Below, piece after piece: positions 19,728 through 30,935 of a stretch of DNA of 64,000 nucleotides. How positions within the stretch are numbered: the first letter of the stretch is position 1; every line of letters starts with the position of its first letter. The stretch lies in assembly GCF_950295315.1 (NCBI RefSeq), contig NC_080165.1:11411093-11475092 (forward strand). Direction: 5' to 3'. Under the pieces are notes generated by a model that saw nothing but the letters and a program-made list of their open reading frames with translations, had not been told where the DNA came from and searched no databases. This DNA comes from Erinaceus europaeus. Lineage: Eukaryota > Chordata > Mammalia > Eulipotyphla > Erinaceidae. The position numbers were made by a program, and so were the translations under genes.

Positions 19728-20447
19728 ATCATCATCATCATCATTATTATTATTATTATTATTTGCCTCCAGTTGCTGGAGCTCAATGCCAGCACTTCTT
19801 CTTCTAGCGTTTGCCCTTCTTCCATAGCCAGTCAACAGTGTCAGGTTGAGCCTGATGTAAAGTTTCGAGACCTCCTTTGAATCTGGAGAGGTGGCAGTCG
19901 TTGACTATGTGGGTCATAGTCTGTCTGTAGCTGCAGGGGCAGTTCGGGTCGTCTCTGGCTCCCCAGCGATGGAACATAGCGGCTCACCGGCCATGGCCTG
20001 TTCCATAGCGATTGAGGAGGGCCCAATCATAACGTGCCAGGTCAAAGCCGGGTTGACGCTTGCAGGGGTCTGTGATGAGGTGTTTGTTCTTTACCTCAGC
20101 TGACTGCCAACTCTGTTTCCAAGAGTCTGGAACAGAGAAGTTCAGTGTAGGCGTAGGGGACCGGATTGGGTGACGAGACGTCAAGCGTTGGACAGTACAA
20201 ATCTACTACTCCTGGTGGCCATCTTTTTCTTTCCCACCCCCAACATTTTATTGGATGGGACAGAAAGAAAGTGAGAAGGGAGGGGAGACAAAGACGAGAA
20301 AGAAAGATAGACACTTGCAGAAGTGCTTCACCGCTTGTAAAGTGTCCCCCACTGCAGGTGGGGAAGGGGGTTCAAAGAGGATCCTTGCGGGGGTCCTTGT
20401 GAATGGTACTGTGTTTGCTTAACTGGGTGCACTACTGCCTGACCCTT
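19728..20447 (-). repeat. SINE type B split by an RTE fragment
   Basis: The tail piece (19728-19796, with TTGCCTCCAGTTGCTGGAGC and a trinucleotide ATT/ATC run) and the body-plus-head piece (20193-20447) form one minus-strand copy. The RTE fragment sits at the CAGCAC/CAGTAC site. Confidence 0.7.
19797..20192 (-). mobile_element. RTE-type LINE 3' end, copy 1
   Basis: On the minus strand this encodes the C-terminal end of a non-LTR retrotransposon polyprotein: LARYDWALLNRY, TGHGR, then QTMTHIVNDC with preceding Cys residues, then DWL, and a stop shortly before the 3' end. This zinc-knuckle-like tail with a ..TM.HI...C core is, as I know it, typical of the RTE/BovB clade. The frame is broken by TGA right after TGHGR and has a second stop near its 5' end. 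It is 5' truncated and inserted into a SINE. Confidence 0.7.
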
Positions 20448-21859
20448 TGTTTATCTCTCTGGAGAGCCTGTAGAAATGGAGGTCACCTCTCCTCCAGGGG
20501 TGCAGTAGGCGAGGTGACCGGGTACACATTTTCTCTTCAGCGTTCTCCAAATGACATTTCATCAGAAGTGGGATACCAGAGCCTGGGTGCTGAAATCTAG
20601 GAGACTAAGCCCCCTCTTCCTTCTCCCCACTCTCTGTAGAGCCCACCACCTTCCTGCTTGAGGGGCTGAGAGCTTCTGCAGGGTGCCCAGTGCCCCCAAG
20701 GTCCTGTCTCTGCTCTTTCCAAATCCTACCAAAGCCTGCCTCATCCAAGCACGCTCACTGCCTTCTGTGTCTGGAAGGTACACCGATGTCAATGGCAGGA
20801 GACGTCTCTCCAGAAAGACAATCTGTCTTGTGTCTGCATGGAAGACAGTGGGGTGGTGCTGGTGGGAACGCACTCAGTCTGATGACTCAGGACTTGGGAA
20901 CAGAGTCTGACCTCAGTCCTACAGATACTCAGATTGCTGTCATTTCCTTTTCATCCTTCAGCGGATCTGGCCTTCCCGGGAGTGGCTTGATCTCCCCTAA
21001 CCCTCTGTACGCACCTCCCAGCCACCTGGAGGGTTCCTGCTGGGCTCTCCTGGGCAAGGCTGCCCCTGCTAGCTTTGCTGTAGCGTCCAGCTGCATTTTG
21101 CTTCTGGGAAAACAATCAACAAGGGATCTGGCGGTCGCTGAGAGGGTTTGACAACCCACAAAGCAAAAACATTCTTTATCTGCAGGATGAAGCTAGTTTC
21201 TGTTTGGATCTGGTGTTTTTGTAAGGAGGAAATCGCTTTCAGAAGCATCTGATTAGATTCAGGAAGCTGGGACAGGAAAAGCTGATGGGGGGGGGGGGGA
21301 AAGCCTGTTTCTTTCATTGGCCATTTCTGCCACCTGCTGGCTCAGTCTGTGAACTACAGCCCAGGACCGTCCCTTTTACAATTTGGGTGTGGAGGGAAAG
21401 AGGAAAATTGCATTTCCCAGAGTATTTGTACATTTCATATTAGTTGCAACTATAACTCAGACACAAGCTTGGTGGATGACATATCTGTTGGATCTTCTCA
21501 TCAGATACAATAAGGAAAAGAATTGCTGAGAGCAGCTAACCATCGTTCTACACAAAGGCCGGCGTTGTCCTGAAGCCCAGCCCTGAGCTGAGTGTCTAGG
21601 AACTTCCTTTGCCTGCTCTCCATAGCTGGCTTCTTAGCAAACTTGGGGAAACCTACCAATCATTTTGGTAAATCAGTGAACAACAAAGTTCTGAGTGAAA
21701 TTCAAAACAAAATACTGGCTCTGAGGCAGGTCTTTGAATTATAAGACAAAACACTAGATTTGGTATCACTGATTTTATTCTTAGACTCTCATTCTCTGGT
21801 GTGTGTGTGTGTGTGTGTTTCCAGGACCTTGAATATGAGTGATTTCACCACTGGAGGCA
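20448..21859. other. single-copy DNA, no gene supported
   Basis: Largely non-repetitive, with a GT microsatellite at 21799-21818 and a run of G at 21288-21299. A 153-codon plus-strand frame (20690-21151) has no recognised domain. Confidence 0.4.
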
Positions 21860-22085
21860 TGTTTTTTTTTTTCATTAAGATAGGGGGTAAGAAGGAGGAA
21901 AAAGAGGAGGAGGAGGAAGAATGAGAGAAGGGAGAGGAGGAGGAAGGAGAGGAGGAGGGAGAGGAGGAAGTGGAAGAGGAAGAGGATGTGTAGAAGTAAT
22001 AGTTTTCCTTTATGCTATGTCACTCCCCATGTACTGCCTGGGCTTGAACCCAGGCCTTATCTAAGACACGGCACATGCTCTATTC
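21860..22085 (-). repeat. SINE type D with (GGA)n expansion
   Basis: The minus-strand tail has become about 95 bp of AGGAGG-rich purine repeat (21890-21986). The head is marked by GGGCTTGAACCCAGGCC. Confidence 0.65.
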
Positions 22086-22088
22086 AGT

Positions 22089-22342
22089 GAGCACAGTGGG
22101 TTAAGTTCAGTTGGTGAAGCGCAAGGACTGGCTAAGGATCACAGTTCGAGCCCCCGGCTCCCCACCTGCAGGGCAGTCACTTCACAGGCGGTGAAGCAGG
22201 TCTGCAGGTGTCTGTCTTTCTCTCCCCCTCTCTGTCTCCCCTCCTCTCTCCATTTCTCCCTGTCCTATCCAACCAACAACAATGACATCAATAACAAAAA
22301 TAAAAAAATTAATAAAAAATAAAACAACAACAACAACAACAA
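22089..22342 (+). repeat. SINE type A
   Basis: The body and tail are complete; the first bases of the head are missing. The tail is (CAA)n at 22323-22342. Confidence 0.88.
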
Positions 22343-22636
22343 AATCCAAGCAGGCTTTCTGTTAGCTACAGAGACCATCCTTATGACCTGGACTGAAGAG
22401 CCTCCTTCTCAGACCTGCACCCCTCTGAGTTCAGTGTCAGCACCACTGAGTAATCACCTAAAGATGGGACAAAGTGAACCGTGACCCTGTTAACGTTGGC
22501 TTTGGGTCTTGGGTGTGCGCTGTCTAGAGCAGCACCTGGGAGGCAGCAGTCCGGTGAGTCCACAGGAAGGACCTATTACCAGCATAAGTTTCAGTGTGAC
22601 AACAAGAATGTAGAATTTTTTTTAAAGTTCTTTTTT

Positions 22637-22857
22637 AAAGTTTTAAAATTATTTTTATTTATTTACTAGGTAGAAACAGCTATAAATTGGGGGGGGGGGA
22701 GGAGAGGTAGAGAGGAAGAGAAAAAAGAAAGACATCAGTACCACTGCTTCACCATTTGCAAAACTTTCCCCCAGCAGGTGCAGACTAGGGCCTTGAACCT
22801 GGGTCCTTGCACATTGTAACATTTGCTCTCAGTCAGGTGCGCTACCACCCAGCCCCC
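22637..22857 (-). repeat. SINE type B
   Basis: Minus-strand copy with tail TTATTTTTATTTATTTACTA and head GCGCTACCACCCAGCCCC. Confidence 0.85.
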
Positions 22858-22877
22858 TAGGATGCAAATATCTTTGG

Positions 22878-23070
22878 GTTAGAGAGACAACATAATGGTT
22901 ATGCAACAAAACTTTCAAGCCTGGGGCACCAAACTTCCCAGGTTCAATCCCCAGCACCACCATAAACCAAAGAAAGCTAAGCATTGCTCTGGTATTTCTT
23001 TCTCTCACCCTTTCTCCCATCTCCCTCTCATTAAAATGAATAAAACTTAAAAACATTAAAAATAATTATA
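22878..23070 (+). repeat. SINE type C
   Basis: The sequence contains CATAATGGTTATGCAACAAA, CCCAGGTTCAATCCCCAGCA and GCATTGCTCTGG, with an A-rich tail. Confidence 0.85.
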
Positions 23071-23404
23071 AGTAACAAAGAGGTGGATAGATGCAGAATT
23101 GACTAAAAGACTGCACACTTCATCAAAGATTCTGCTGGGTGTTTCTGCTTCCTTGCTTAATCAGTGGCCAAAGCAAAGTTCCTTTTTTATACTTTGTTAT
23201 TGAAATAAATATCCTGATGTATGCATTTATTTTATAAAACGCATACCACATTAAATCTGCCGCTCTAGTCATGTTTGAACACAGGGCTTGCTCCATTCTG
23301 CCCCCGTCTGCCATCTTTAGAGCTCTGCCATCTCCCCACCTGGAGACTGTTCCCACTCAATCCTCACTCCCCACCTCAGGCCCCACCCCCTACTTCCTGC
23401 TTCC

Positions 23405-23510
23405 TGCCTTACTGTGAAGGAGCCGGTGCTCAAACTGGGATCCTTGAGTCCATCCTGGATGTGCTTTACGCCATGTGCGCTTAACCCGCTGCACTACGGG
23501 CCGGCCTCCT
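23405..23510 (-). repeat. SINE type A, 5' part only
   Basis: The minus-strand head remains (TGCGCTTAACCCGCTGCACT on the plus strand), but the body and tail are missing. Confidence 0.75.
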
Positions 23511-23700
23511 TGTCTGCATCTTTTTCCTTGTGAAAGCCAAAAAGCATCCCATCGCACGTGTGGGTCACTTTTTGTTGATTCACTCCTTGAGGGCCAGCTG
23601 GGTGCTTCCACTTGCTGGACGGTGGAGAGCAAAGCCGTGCTGAACATGGTGGGAGGACAGCAGCACCTTCCCAGCAGCCAGGGCAGTGAGCCCAGTGACT
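23511..23700 (-). mobile_element. old L1 ORF2 fragment
   Basis: The order of the degraded words GATTCACTCCTTGAGGG, CTGGGTGCTTCCACTTG and TGCTGAACATGG matches the complement of an L1 ORF2 end. Confidence 0.5.
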
Positions 23701-23789
23701 CGAAAGCTTGTTTCACAGCTCCTGCTGTTCCTGTTTGATCAAAACCATGACTCTGCATGAAGAGTTCTCCTTGGACTGGGAAAATAGTG

Positions 23790-24045
23790 GGAAAATAGTG
23801 GACCAGGAGATTGCACTGCTTGGATATCTGTGAGACCCAGGTTTGAGCCTGGCTGTCTGTCACTGCATTGGAGGAGCTTCAGTGCAGTGGTCGTTCTCCC
23901 TTCCTCTCTTGCTCTTTCTCTTCCTGCTTCTCTGTTTGAAAAATTCTGCCTGGAACCCTAAAAGAAAAGAAGAAGGAGAGGGAGGAGAAGGAGGAGGGGG
24001 AGGAGGAGAGGAGGAGGAGGAGAAGGAGGAAGAGGAGGATAGGAG
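23790..24045 (+). repeat. SINE type D with (GGA)n tail
   Basis: The head contains CCAGGTTTGAGCCTGGC. The tail is about 80 bp of AGGAGG-rich purine at 23966-24045. Confidence 0.65.
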
Positions 24046-24789
24046 AATTCTTATATTATCCACCAGCTATGATGAACTTCAGTCGTGGAAAACAAGTGAT
24101 TTAATTTCTTTGAACCTCATTCAAAGATTTTTTTTTTTAATGGAACATCATTACTTCCCTGAGTAGTGGCATGAAATGACTTCATTTATGAGAAGTGACC
24201 TGGCATCTGCAGGGCAAGACTGCAGAAGCCACTTCAGGCAAACATGGGGCCAGGACCTCACGGCCACGGAATCACCTCACCTCAGTGAATCATCTGCTTA
24301 CACTCTTTCAAGGAGATTGGAACACATTCATTTGCTTGCCTTGCTTGAGAAACCCCACTTCCTTCCTTACTTTTTTTTTTTTTTTCTTTTTTGGCTGGGG
24401 GCGGGGGGAGAGGGAACCCTTTTCAAGTGTTATGGAGTTTAAGAAGGTCAAGACCTTGCCTCTCTGGGTTTCTCTGATAAGAAAGATTTTTTCCTGTCCC
24501 ATTACAAAGTTTGAACCTGTTCCCAGCTCAGTTAAATGGATTGTACAAAGAACAAAGCATATTGAGAAAAATGTAAACAATGCCTTTGAACACATATTGA
24601 TTAGAATGTCAACACTGGCCAGTGTTTCAGGATTAAATTTTTACACAAAAGTGAGCTCTTTCTAAAAAACAAAAAAGAAAGAAAAAGATTATTGCAAAAG
24701 AGATGTCAAGTATTAAACACTCACGTTTTCAATTTCTTTTTGATGCCCACAGAGGAAAAAGACTTGAAAGAAGTTTTTTTTTTATTTAA
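24046..24789. other. single-copy DNA, no gene supported
   Basis: A 156-codon plus-strand frame (24195-24665) runs through a poly(T) tract and has no recognised domain. Confidence 0.4.
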
Positions 24790-24905
24790 GGAAAAGTATT
24801 TACATTTTTTTTTTTGTACCAGAGCACTGCTCAGCTGTGGCTTATGGTGGTGCAGGGGATTGAACCTGGGACTTTGGAGCCTCAGGAATGAGAGTCTCTT
24901 TGCTG
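24790..24905 (-). repeat. SINE type C
   Basis: ACCAGAGCACTGCTCAGC and GGGGATTGAACCTGGGAC are the complement of the type C signature. Confidence 0.88.
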
Positions 24906-25261
24906 ACTCCCCTGCAAGATAAACTAATAGATAGCATTGAATGTATAATTTTTATAACTACATTTGTAGTTTTCAGTGGCATAAGCATGTTCATGTGGCT
25001 GTGGAACCATCACCACTGTCCATCTGCGGTATTTTCCACCCCCCCAGACTGACCTTTGCCCTTCTAATGGATCTGTGCTATACTGGCAGATTTGGTGCCT
25101 GCATTTCCAGTTTAACTGTATGCAGAATTATTCTAATGCCCTGTGCAAGCACCATGTGCTTATTTGAATGCAAGCTGTTAAAAATAACTCAAAAGGAAAA
25201 AGGAAGAGGCTGGTTTTTTTTCCTTTGTCACCACCAGGGTTTCCCCACACCAGGCCTACGT

Positions 25262-25420
25262 TAGACTTGTTTTCAGATTCTTAGAGAGACTGAGACAGAG
25301 AGAAGGGAAAATGTTACAGCACCGAAGCTGCCTCCAACATGGCGGGAGCCATACTAGAACACGGGCCCCCACACAAGTCAAAGCAGGTGCACTGCTCAGG
25401 TGAGCTGTGCAGCCCACCCC
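25262..25420 (-). repeat. SINE type D
   Basis: A degraded minus-strand copy (CTTAGAGAGACTGAGACAG, then the head complement near 25400). Confidence 0.5.
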
Positions 25421-25484
25421 AGGACGTATGTCACTACAGTCACAGAGCCTGGGAAGACCAACCCGACACAAACTTTACCCAACC

Positions 25485-25605
25485 CTCTGTGGCCCCTCTT
25501 TACAGATGATGGAGCAGAAATGCTGAGAACCAAGGGGGATTGCCTGATGTCACATAGCAGTGACTGAGCTGAGACTCCAAGCCGCATCTGTTTCGTGCTC
25601 AATGG
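25485..25605 (+). repeat. MIR
   Basis: TTTACAGATGATGGAGCAGA, CCTGATGTCACATAGCAG and GCTGAGACTCCAAGCC follow the order of the conserved MIR core. Confidence 0.75.
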
Positions 25606-25867
25606 CTCCAAACGCAAGGTCACGGCATCTTAAGCACAAAGCTCCCTCTAAGGAGGAGAAACTTGTACAAGACTCAATCTTCAGAACAGTCAACTTGCTG
25701 ACTCTTGACAGGTACTTCCAAAAAATGATAGCTTTGACTGTGTGGACATTAATTCATTAATTATTTAATTGACTTGACAGGGGTGCTGCTTGGCTCAGGC
25801 TTATGCTGGTGGGACCACCAGACCTCAGCTATGAAAGATATGAGAGAGTTTTAAGGACTTGATAACT

Positions 25868-26103
25868 CATCATCATCATCATCATCATCATCATCACCTT
25901 CATTATTTTATTGATAAGACAGAGAGAAATTGAGGAGCAAGGGAGAGATGAGGAGGGAGAGAAAAAGAGAGACACCTGCAGCACTGCTTCACAGCTAGTG
26001 AAGCTTTCCCACTGCTGGTGCTGACTCAGGGGGTAGCGGGTGAATTAAGGTCCTTGTGCATGGCAACGTGTGTACTTAACTAGGTGTGCCACTGCCTGGC
26101 CTC
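25868..26103 (-). repeat. SINE type B with (ATC)n tail
   Basis: The tail is (CAT)n at 25868-25896. The head ends GTGCCACTGCCTGGCCTCC. A short type C remnant precedes it (25750-25860). Confidence 0.8.
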
Positions 26104-27869
26104 CAGGTACCCTTTTCATGGAAAAGGCCTCTGGAACACTTCTGTAATTTGTGAGTGCCTGTTTGTTGCTCTGTGCACACCTAGCTTCATGGTAGAGTGA
26201 TGATAGGGCGGGAGATGGTGCAGGGGCATAAGGAAGGGGCTGTGGCCATTGGACCCTCTAAAGAGAGGCTGGCAGCCCAGCTGGTCTGCCCACACATTCC
26301 ATCTGCATGTCTGAGCAGAGAGAGAGAGAAGAGAGAAAGAGACTAGAGAACAGATGGCTTTGTCTGGAAAACAGGGCTGGGTGACTTGGTGAGGAAAGTT
26401 TCGCCTTCCCAGTGCTAAACTGAGAGAGGTCTCTTCCCTCACTGAATTCTTTCATTGTCTCTGTGGCTGCTGTTTAGGAAGATGGAGTCCGAGTGCTTTC
26501 AGGATGTGTTAGTACTTCTGATCATCTCCGTCGTAAATGTTACAAAGTCCTGTTTCCCTTGAATTCCCCCAGCACCCAGAAAACTGATGACCTGCTGTTA
26601 GCCCAGATTCAGAAGATAAAGAAAGCCGTCTGGCAGTGCCAAGACCGAGCTTGTCTCCCCCATGACGCTCCGTCTCATGTTGTAGTCACCCACACATGGG
26701 TACCAGCCTCGGTTTCACTAATTACATCCTGCATTCTCTCCTCCAGTCTGTTTTGCAATGCGGTGAGTAATGGAGATTCAGCTGCCAGCTTCACAGGGCA
26801 GCTGTGAGGAGAGGGCATAATCACCCACAGGGACATGTTGGCTAAACACAAACACAGGCTCTGGGCTCAGGGATGTCTTCTCAAAAGATGTGATGACATT
26901 CTAACCCCAGTCTCTTGGCAATGTGACCTTGTTTGGAAACAAGGTCTGTTCAGAGGTAGACAACCGAAAATGAGATTGTGATTGTGGATTTAAATAAGTA
27001 TTTCTGATGCCCTCAGCAGAGGGGTGGTGGTGGTTGGGGGTTGGACAGAGAATCAGGGCATAAGAAGCAATGATACAGGGTTGAGGACACACACATTGCC
27101 ATGCACTGCTGGGCAGTACCTTGGGGCATGCAAGTCTTTGCAGTTCCCAGTGTCTAGGGCTGTGTGAAACCAGGAGCAAGGCACTGAGCAGTCCTATCCC
27201 AGCATCCTCAGGAGCAGTGGGATGCTACCAATGCTTTGATGCCAGACCTCTCGCTTCCAGAACCCTCAGCCAGCACACTTCTGTGTTTCTAAGCCACTCA
27301 GCAACCTGGACCTAGCAAACGAATACACTGCATACCCACATTGCTTTCTCTGCTTCTGAAGACCTATTTTCATTTCATTTCTTTCACATTTATGCCTTTT
27401 ATCATAGATGATCATCTCAAAATAAGTGTTTTGTAGTTTTCTCTCCTTCCCCCTTACCGGGGGGGGGGACTCATCAGAATGCTAAGTTTCTTATACACAT
27501 GTGCAAAGCCAAGTCCTAGAGATCTCTTCAACAGTGAATGAGAGGTAGGTACTGCATTTGAGTTGCTTCTAATGTAGCTGAAGAAACAGTAATGACAGTA
27601 GGATGTGGTTAGTATCGTGCCACCGTCAAGGCAAGGTTGGCTGCTAGACGATCCTCAGAGAAGAGCCCTTAGCCCCACCTAAGCATCAGGAAAGAGGGCT
27701 CCCAAGAATTTCCAAGTGGCAAGATTCTGGTTACGAATGAGGGTGTCATGGGCTAGACAGTGACTGTCATTTCATGTCTGTCTTCATGCAGCCAATTCTA
27801 TCGGATGTGAAAAATGAAAAGGAGCAATACTCCAAACTCAATGCAATTTCTGCTTTGAGCTGCCCTTTC
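26104..27869. other. single-copy DNA, no gene supported
   Basis: This is the longest repeat-poor stretch in the left half. I checked the frames at 26493-26807 and 26116-26442 and found no domain and no convincing exon boundaries. Confidence 0.4.
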
Positions 27870-27992
27870 TGTTCTTCCTCAGCTTCCGTTTACAAGTGGG
27901 ATCATCCCATCCTCGTCTTTCGCTATCTGGTTAATCTCACTTAACACAACTCCTTCAAGCTCCATCCAAGGTGGGTCAAAGATAGTGGATTC
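27870..27992 (-). mobile_element. L1 3' fragment, inverted
   Basis: The complement of the L1 ORF2/3'UTR border (TTAATCTCACTTAACACAAC, TTCAAGCTCCATCC). It is head to head with the next L1 fragment. Confidence 0.8.
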
Positions 27993-28385
27993 ATTATTCT
28001 AAATAGCTGAATAGTTTGAACAAGAGATGAGTGGTTGAGTAAGTGTGGTACATAGATGCAATGGGATACTACTAAGCTATTAAGAATGATGAATTGACCT
28101 TCTTCACCTCATCTTGGATGGAGCTTGAAGAAATAATGTTAAGTGAGATAAGTCAGAAACAGAAGGATGAATATGGGATAATCTCACTCTCAGGCAGAAG
28201 TTGAAAACAAAATCAGAAGAGAAAAAACTAAGCAGAACTTGGATGGAGTTGGTGTATTGCACTAAAGTCAAAGACTGGGGTGGGTGCTAGGAGGGGGAGG
28301 GTTCAGGTCCTGGAACATGATGGCAGAGGAGGACTTAGTGAGGGTTGAATTGTTATGTGGAAAACTGGGAAATGTTATGCAGGTA

Positions 28386-29237
28386 TGCAGCGCCCCAACC
28401 CAAACTCCAGGGAGCCTGACAGGGTCATCTCCTCTGGACCTGCATTCAGACTTCAAGGAAGCTGGGCAGGAGGACAGGAATGGGTCGACGCATTCTTCCC
28501 CCCCCCCCCCCGTTATTGCTACAAACAATTATACTGTCACAATTGATTAATAATGCTTTGGCAGTGCCTGGTGAAAATGGAGAGTCAGAAGCACCCCCTT
28601 TCCCTTACACAGGGGCATATTTGAAAGTTACATTATGAAAGTGGGGAAGGTGGGTCAGCATAGACGGACAAAAGATGTTATGATGCATAGACGGACAAAA
28701 GAAGTCATGTTATGACTTGCGCCTTATAGAAACAATGCAGAGATTGAGGCCTCCCAGGTACAAGTTGACGTATTGAAACAAAGAAAGATTAATAGTTAAA
28801 CTGTACCAGACCTAGATGAGCAGTGGTCCACGACTAGGCAAAGATCCGTATGCCCCCCCATAGAAGATTAATGGTAGAGATAGCCCTCAGCAAAAGTCTA
28901 AAACAATTCTGGGTATGACCTCCCCTGGGAACAGAACGATACAAAGCATTGTTCCATTCTTTACAGTTATAGGGGAGTAACATGTAGCTTGCCAAAGCCA
29001 CAGACTATGATGTTTATTGTTACTTCTTTACGAGCTGGTTGTTTAGGCAACCTGAATGTAACCTGAAAAAAGTATAAAAGCTAATGCAATTTCACTATTA
29101 AAATGATTCCAGATTCACCCTCCAATAGAGTGTGGTGTCTATCTGTTCTCCCTCGTACTGACTCCTGACCCACCGGGGAGGTTGCCTTCAAGACCCCTGA
29201 CCCTCCTGCTGCTCATCCACTGTGGTGGTCCGCGGCA
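28386..29237 (+). repeat. 5' LTR of the provirus
   Basis: The LTR is 852 bp, starting TGCAGCGCCCC and ending GCGGCA. The TATA box TATAAAAG lies at 29073-29080 and a likely poly(A) signal, ATTAAA, at 29097-29102. It differs from the 3' LTR by a few percent, mainly substitutions. The chief length difference is about 27 bp around 28660-28700, where GCATAGACGGACAAAAGA occurs twice. Confidence 0.92.
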
Positions 29238-29239
29238 GG

Positions 29240-29257
29240 TGGCGCCCGAACACAGGT
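29240..29257 (+). promoter_or_regulatory. tRNA-Lys-type primer-binding site
   Basis: TGGCGCCCGAACACAGGT starts 2 nt after the LTR. The first 13 bases agree with the lysine-tRNA 3' end; the following bases are changed. Confidence 0.85.
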
Positions 29258-29409
29258 ACTTGAAGGAAGACCATCCAGGTAAGGTAGCAATCTGAACTAT
29301 TAGGAAATTTAGGTCAGGATAGGACCCCACAGGTTAAGGGGACTACAGCCCTGCCGCTGGAAGTAGCGGTCTCATAGGAAGCGGGAAGGTAACGGGGCGG
29401 GAGAGCTCA

Positions 29410-29730
29410 ATGAATGAAGGGCTCTTCCTCTCGGTCCTCTGGCAGATGCTGCTGGGACGAGGAATCAAGGTGCCCCACAAACAGCTCAAGCAATTCCTAG
29501 CATTTATTAAGAAATGCCAAGTCCATGGTTCCCAAAAGAAGGAACACTATCACTAGAGGTAAAAAAGAGTAAGAGATGCAATAAAAGATTACTATGGTCT
29601 ATTAAAAAAAAAAAGAGAGAGATTTAATTATTTTTTTTTTTAAATTTCTCTCTGGTGTGCCCCTGGTTTCCCTGAGAAAGAACTTCATATACTAAAATAT
29701 GGGGGAGACTAGGTTAAAAAATTGAGAGAG
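29410..29730 (+). pseudogene. gag matrix remnant
   Basis: An ATG at 29411 opens a 48-codon frame (29411-29557) that resembles the start of a betaretroviral matrix domain. It leaves frame near 29515, where a PWFP motif continues in another frame. A second PWFP-containing stretch follows at about 29656-29680, again with a stop right after it. Two such motifs 140 bp apart suggest either an internal duplication or a junction between two gag fragments. The product is non-functional. Confidence 0.6.
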
Positions 29731-30592
29731 TTTTATGTCTGACATAGATCAAAAAATGTTTCGGTTGAAACCTTTTTACTTTAAAACTTGTTAAGAGATT
29801 TTTTAGACCTTACTCATAAGTTACTTTCACTTTCACAGCAACGTGCTACTTCCCATATAGTTGTTTCTGGGATAACTCCCTATTTAAAAAGACTATAAAA
29901 ATTATTATCAAATAATTGGCTTTTGAGAGCACAAATTCTACTTGTCAAACTTTAATTAGTTCTTTTGGAGAGTTAGGCTCACATACCTTGGCCGCTGCCA
30001 CTGCCTTCTCTTCCACACCCCCATGAGAGAGAGAGAGAAAGGAAAAAAAGCGACAAAAATTCCTTTCCAGCCTTTGCTTCCGTTTCTCATCACTGGGGCC
30101 AAAAAAAATCACCATTAAGAAACCCCTGGTTAAATAGAAAGGTTTGCTGATAGACAAGTAAAAAAGATCAGATCCTCTGCTAACATTGGAGCAAAGATAT
30201 GCTTGTCTTTACACAGAGATTCTCCCATTTAAATTTCCATCTCTGCCACAAAAATTACTCTCTTGTTTAAAAAGGTGTCAGCTAGATAAAAAGATGTTTA
30301 TGTACCTTTGTCTAAATTTATAGATCAGGTTTTAAAGATCATGCCACAAAAAGAGAAAACACAGATAATTATCAAACAATTGACTCCTGACTTGTCAGAC
30401 CTTAATTTAAGAAAAATGGGCTCTTTAAGTGATTATATATGAACCTGTTTAGAGATTATTCCACCCTTCCTACAAGATATAACTATAGCTGCTGCCCTAC
30501 AGAGAGAAACTTGTACTTAATTCTTAAATAAACTAAATAAAAAAACAAATGGTGCCACCAAGAAAATTGAGAGATATTTTTCCTATAGACAA

Positions 30593-30935
30593 CAGGTAAA
30601 TAATATTAATAATAAAATATAATAATATAATTTATTATATAAAACATAGTGATATAATTTATTATATAATAATAAAATTATATCATAATATATAATAATA
30701 AATAACATAATACAATATAATTTATTATATAATAATAGTTTATTATATAATAATATAGTTATATAATAAAATATAATAATATAATGATATAATTCATTAT
30801 ATAATAATAAATAATATGATAATATAAATATAATAATATAACTTATTATATAATGATGTAATTTATTATATAATAATAAAATAATATAATAATAATGGTT
30901 ACTAAATAATAGTAATGATAATTATTATTATTTAT
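30593..30935. repeat. AT-rich repeat block inside the provirus
   Basis: About 340 bp made almost only of A and T, with recurring AATATAATTTATTATATAAT units. It breaks any reading frame in the pol region. Confidence 0.9.
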
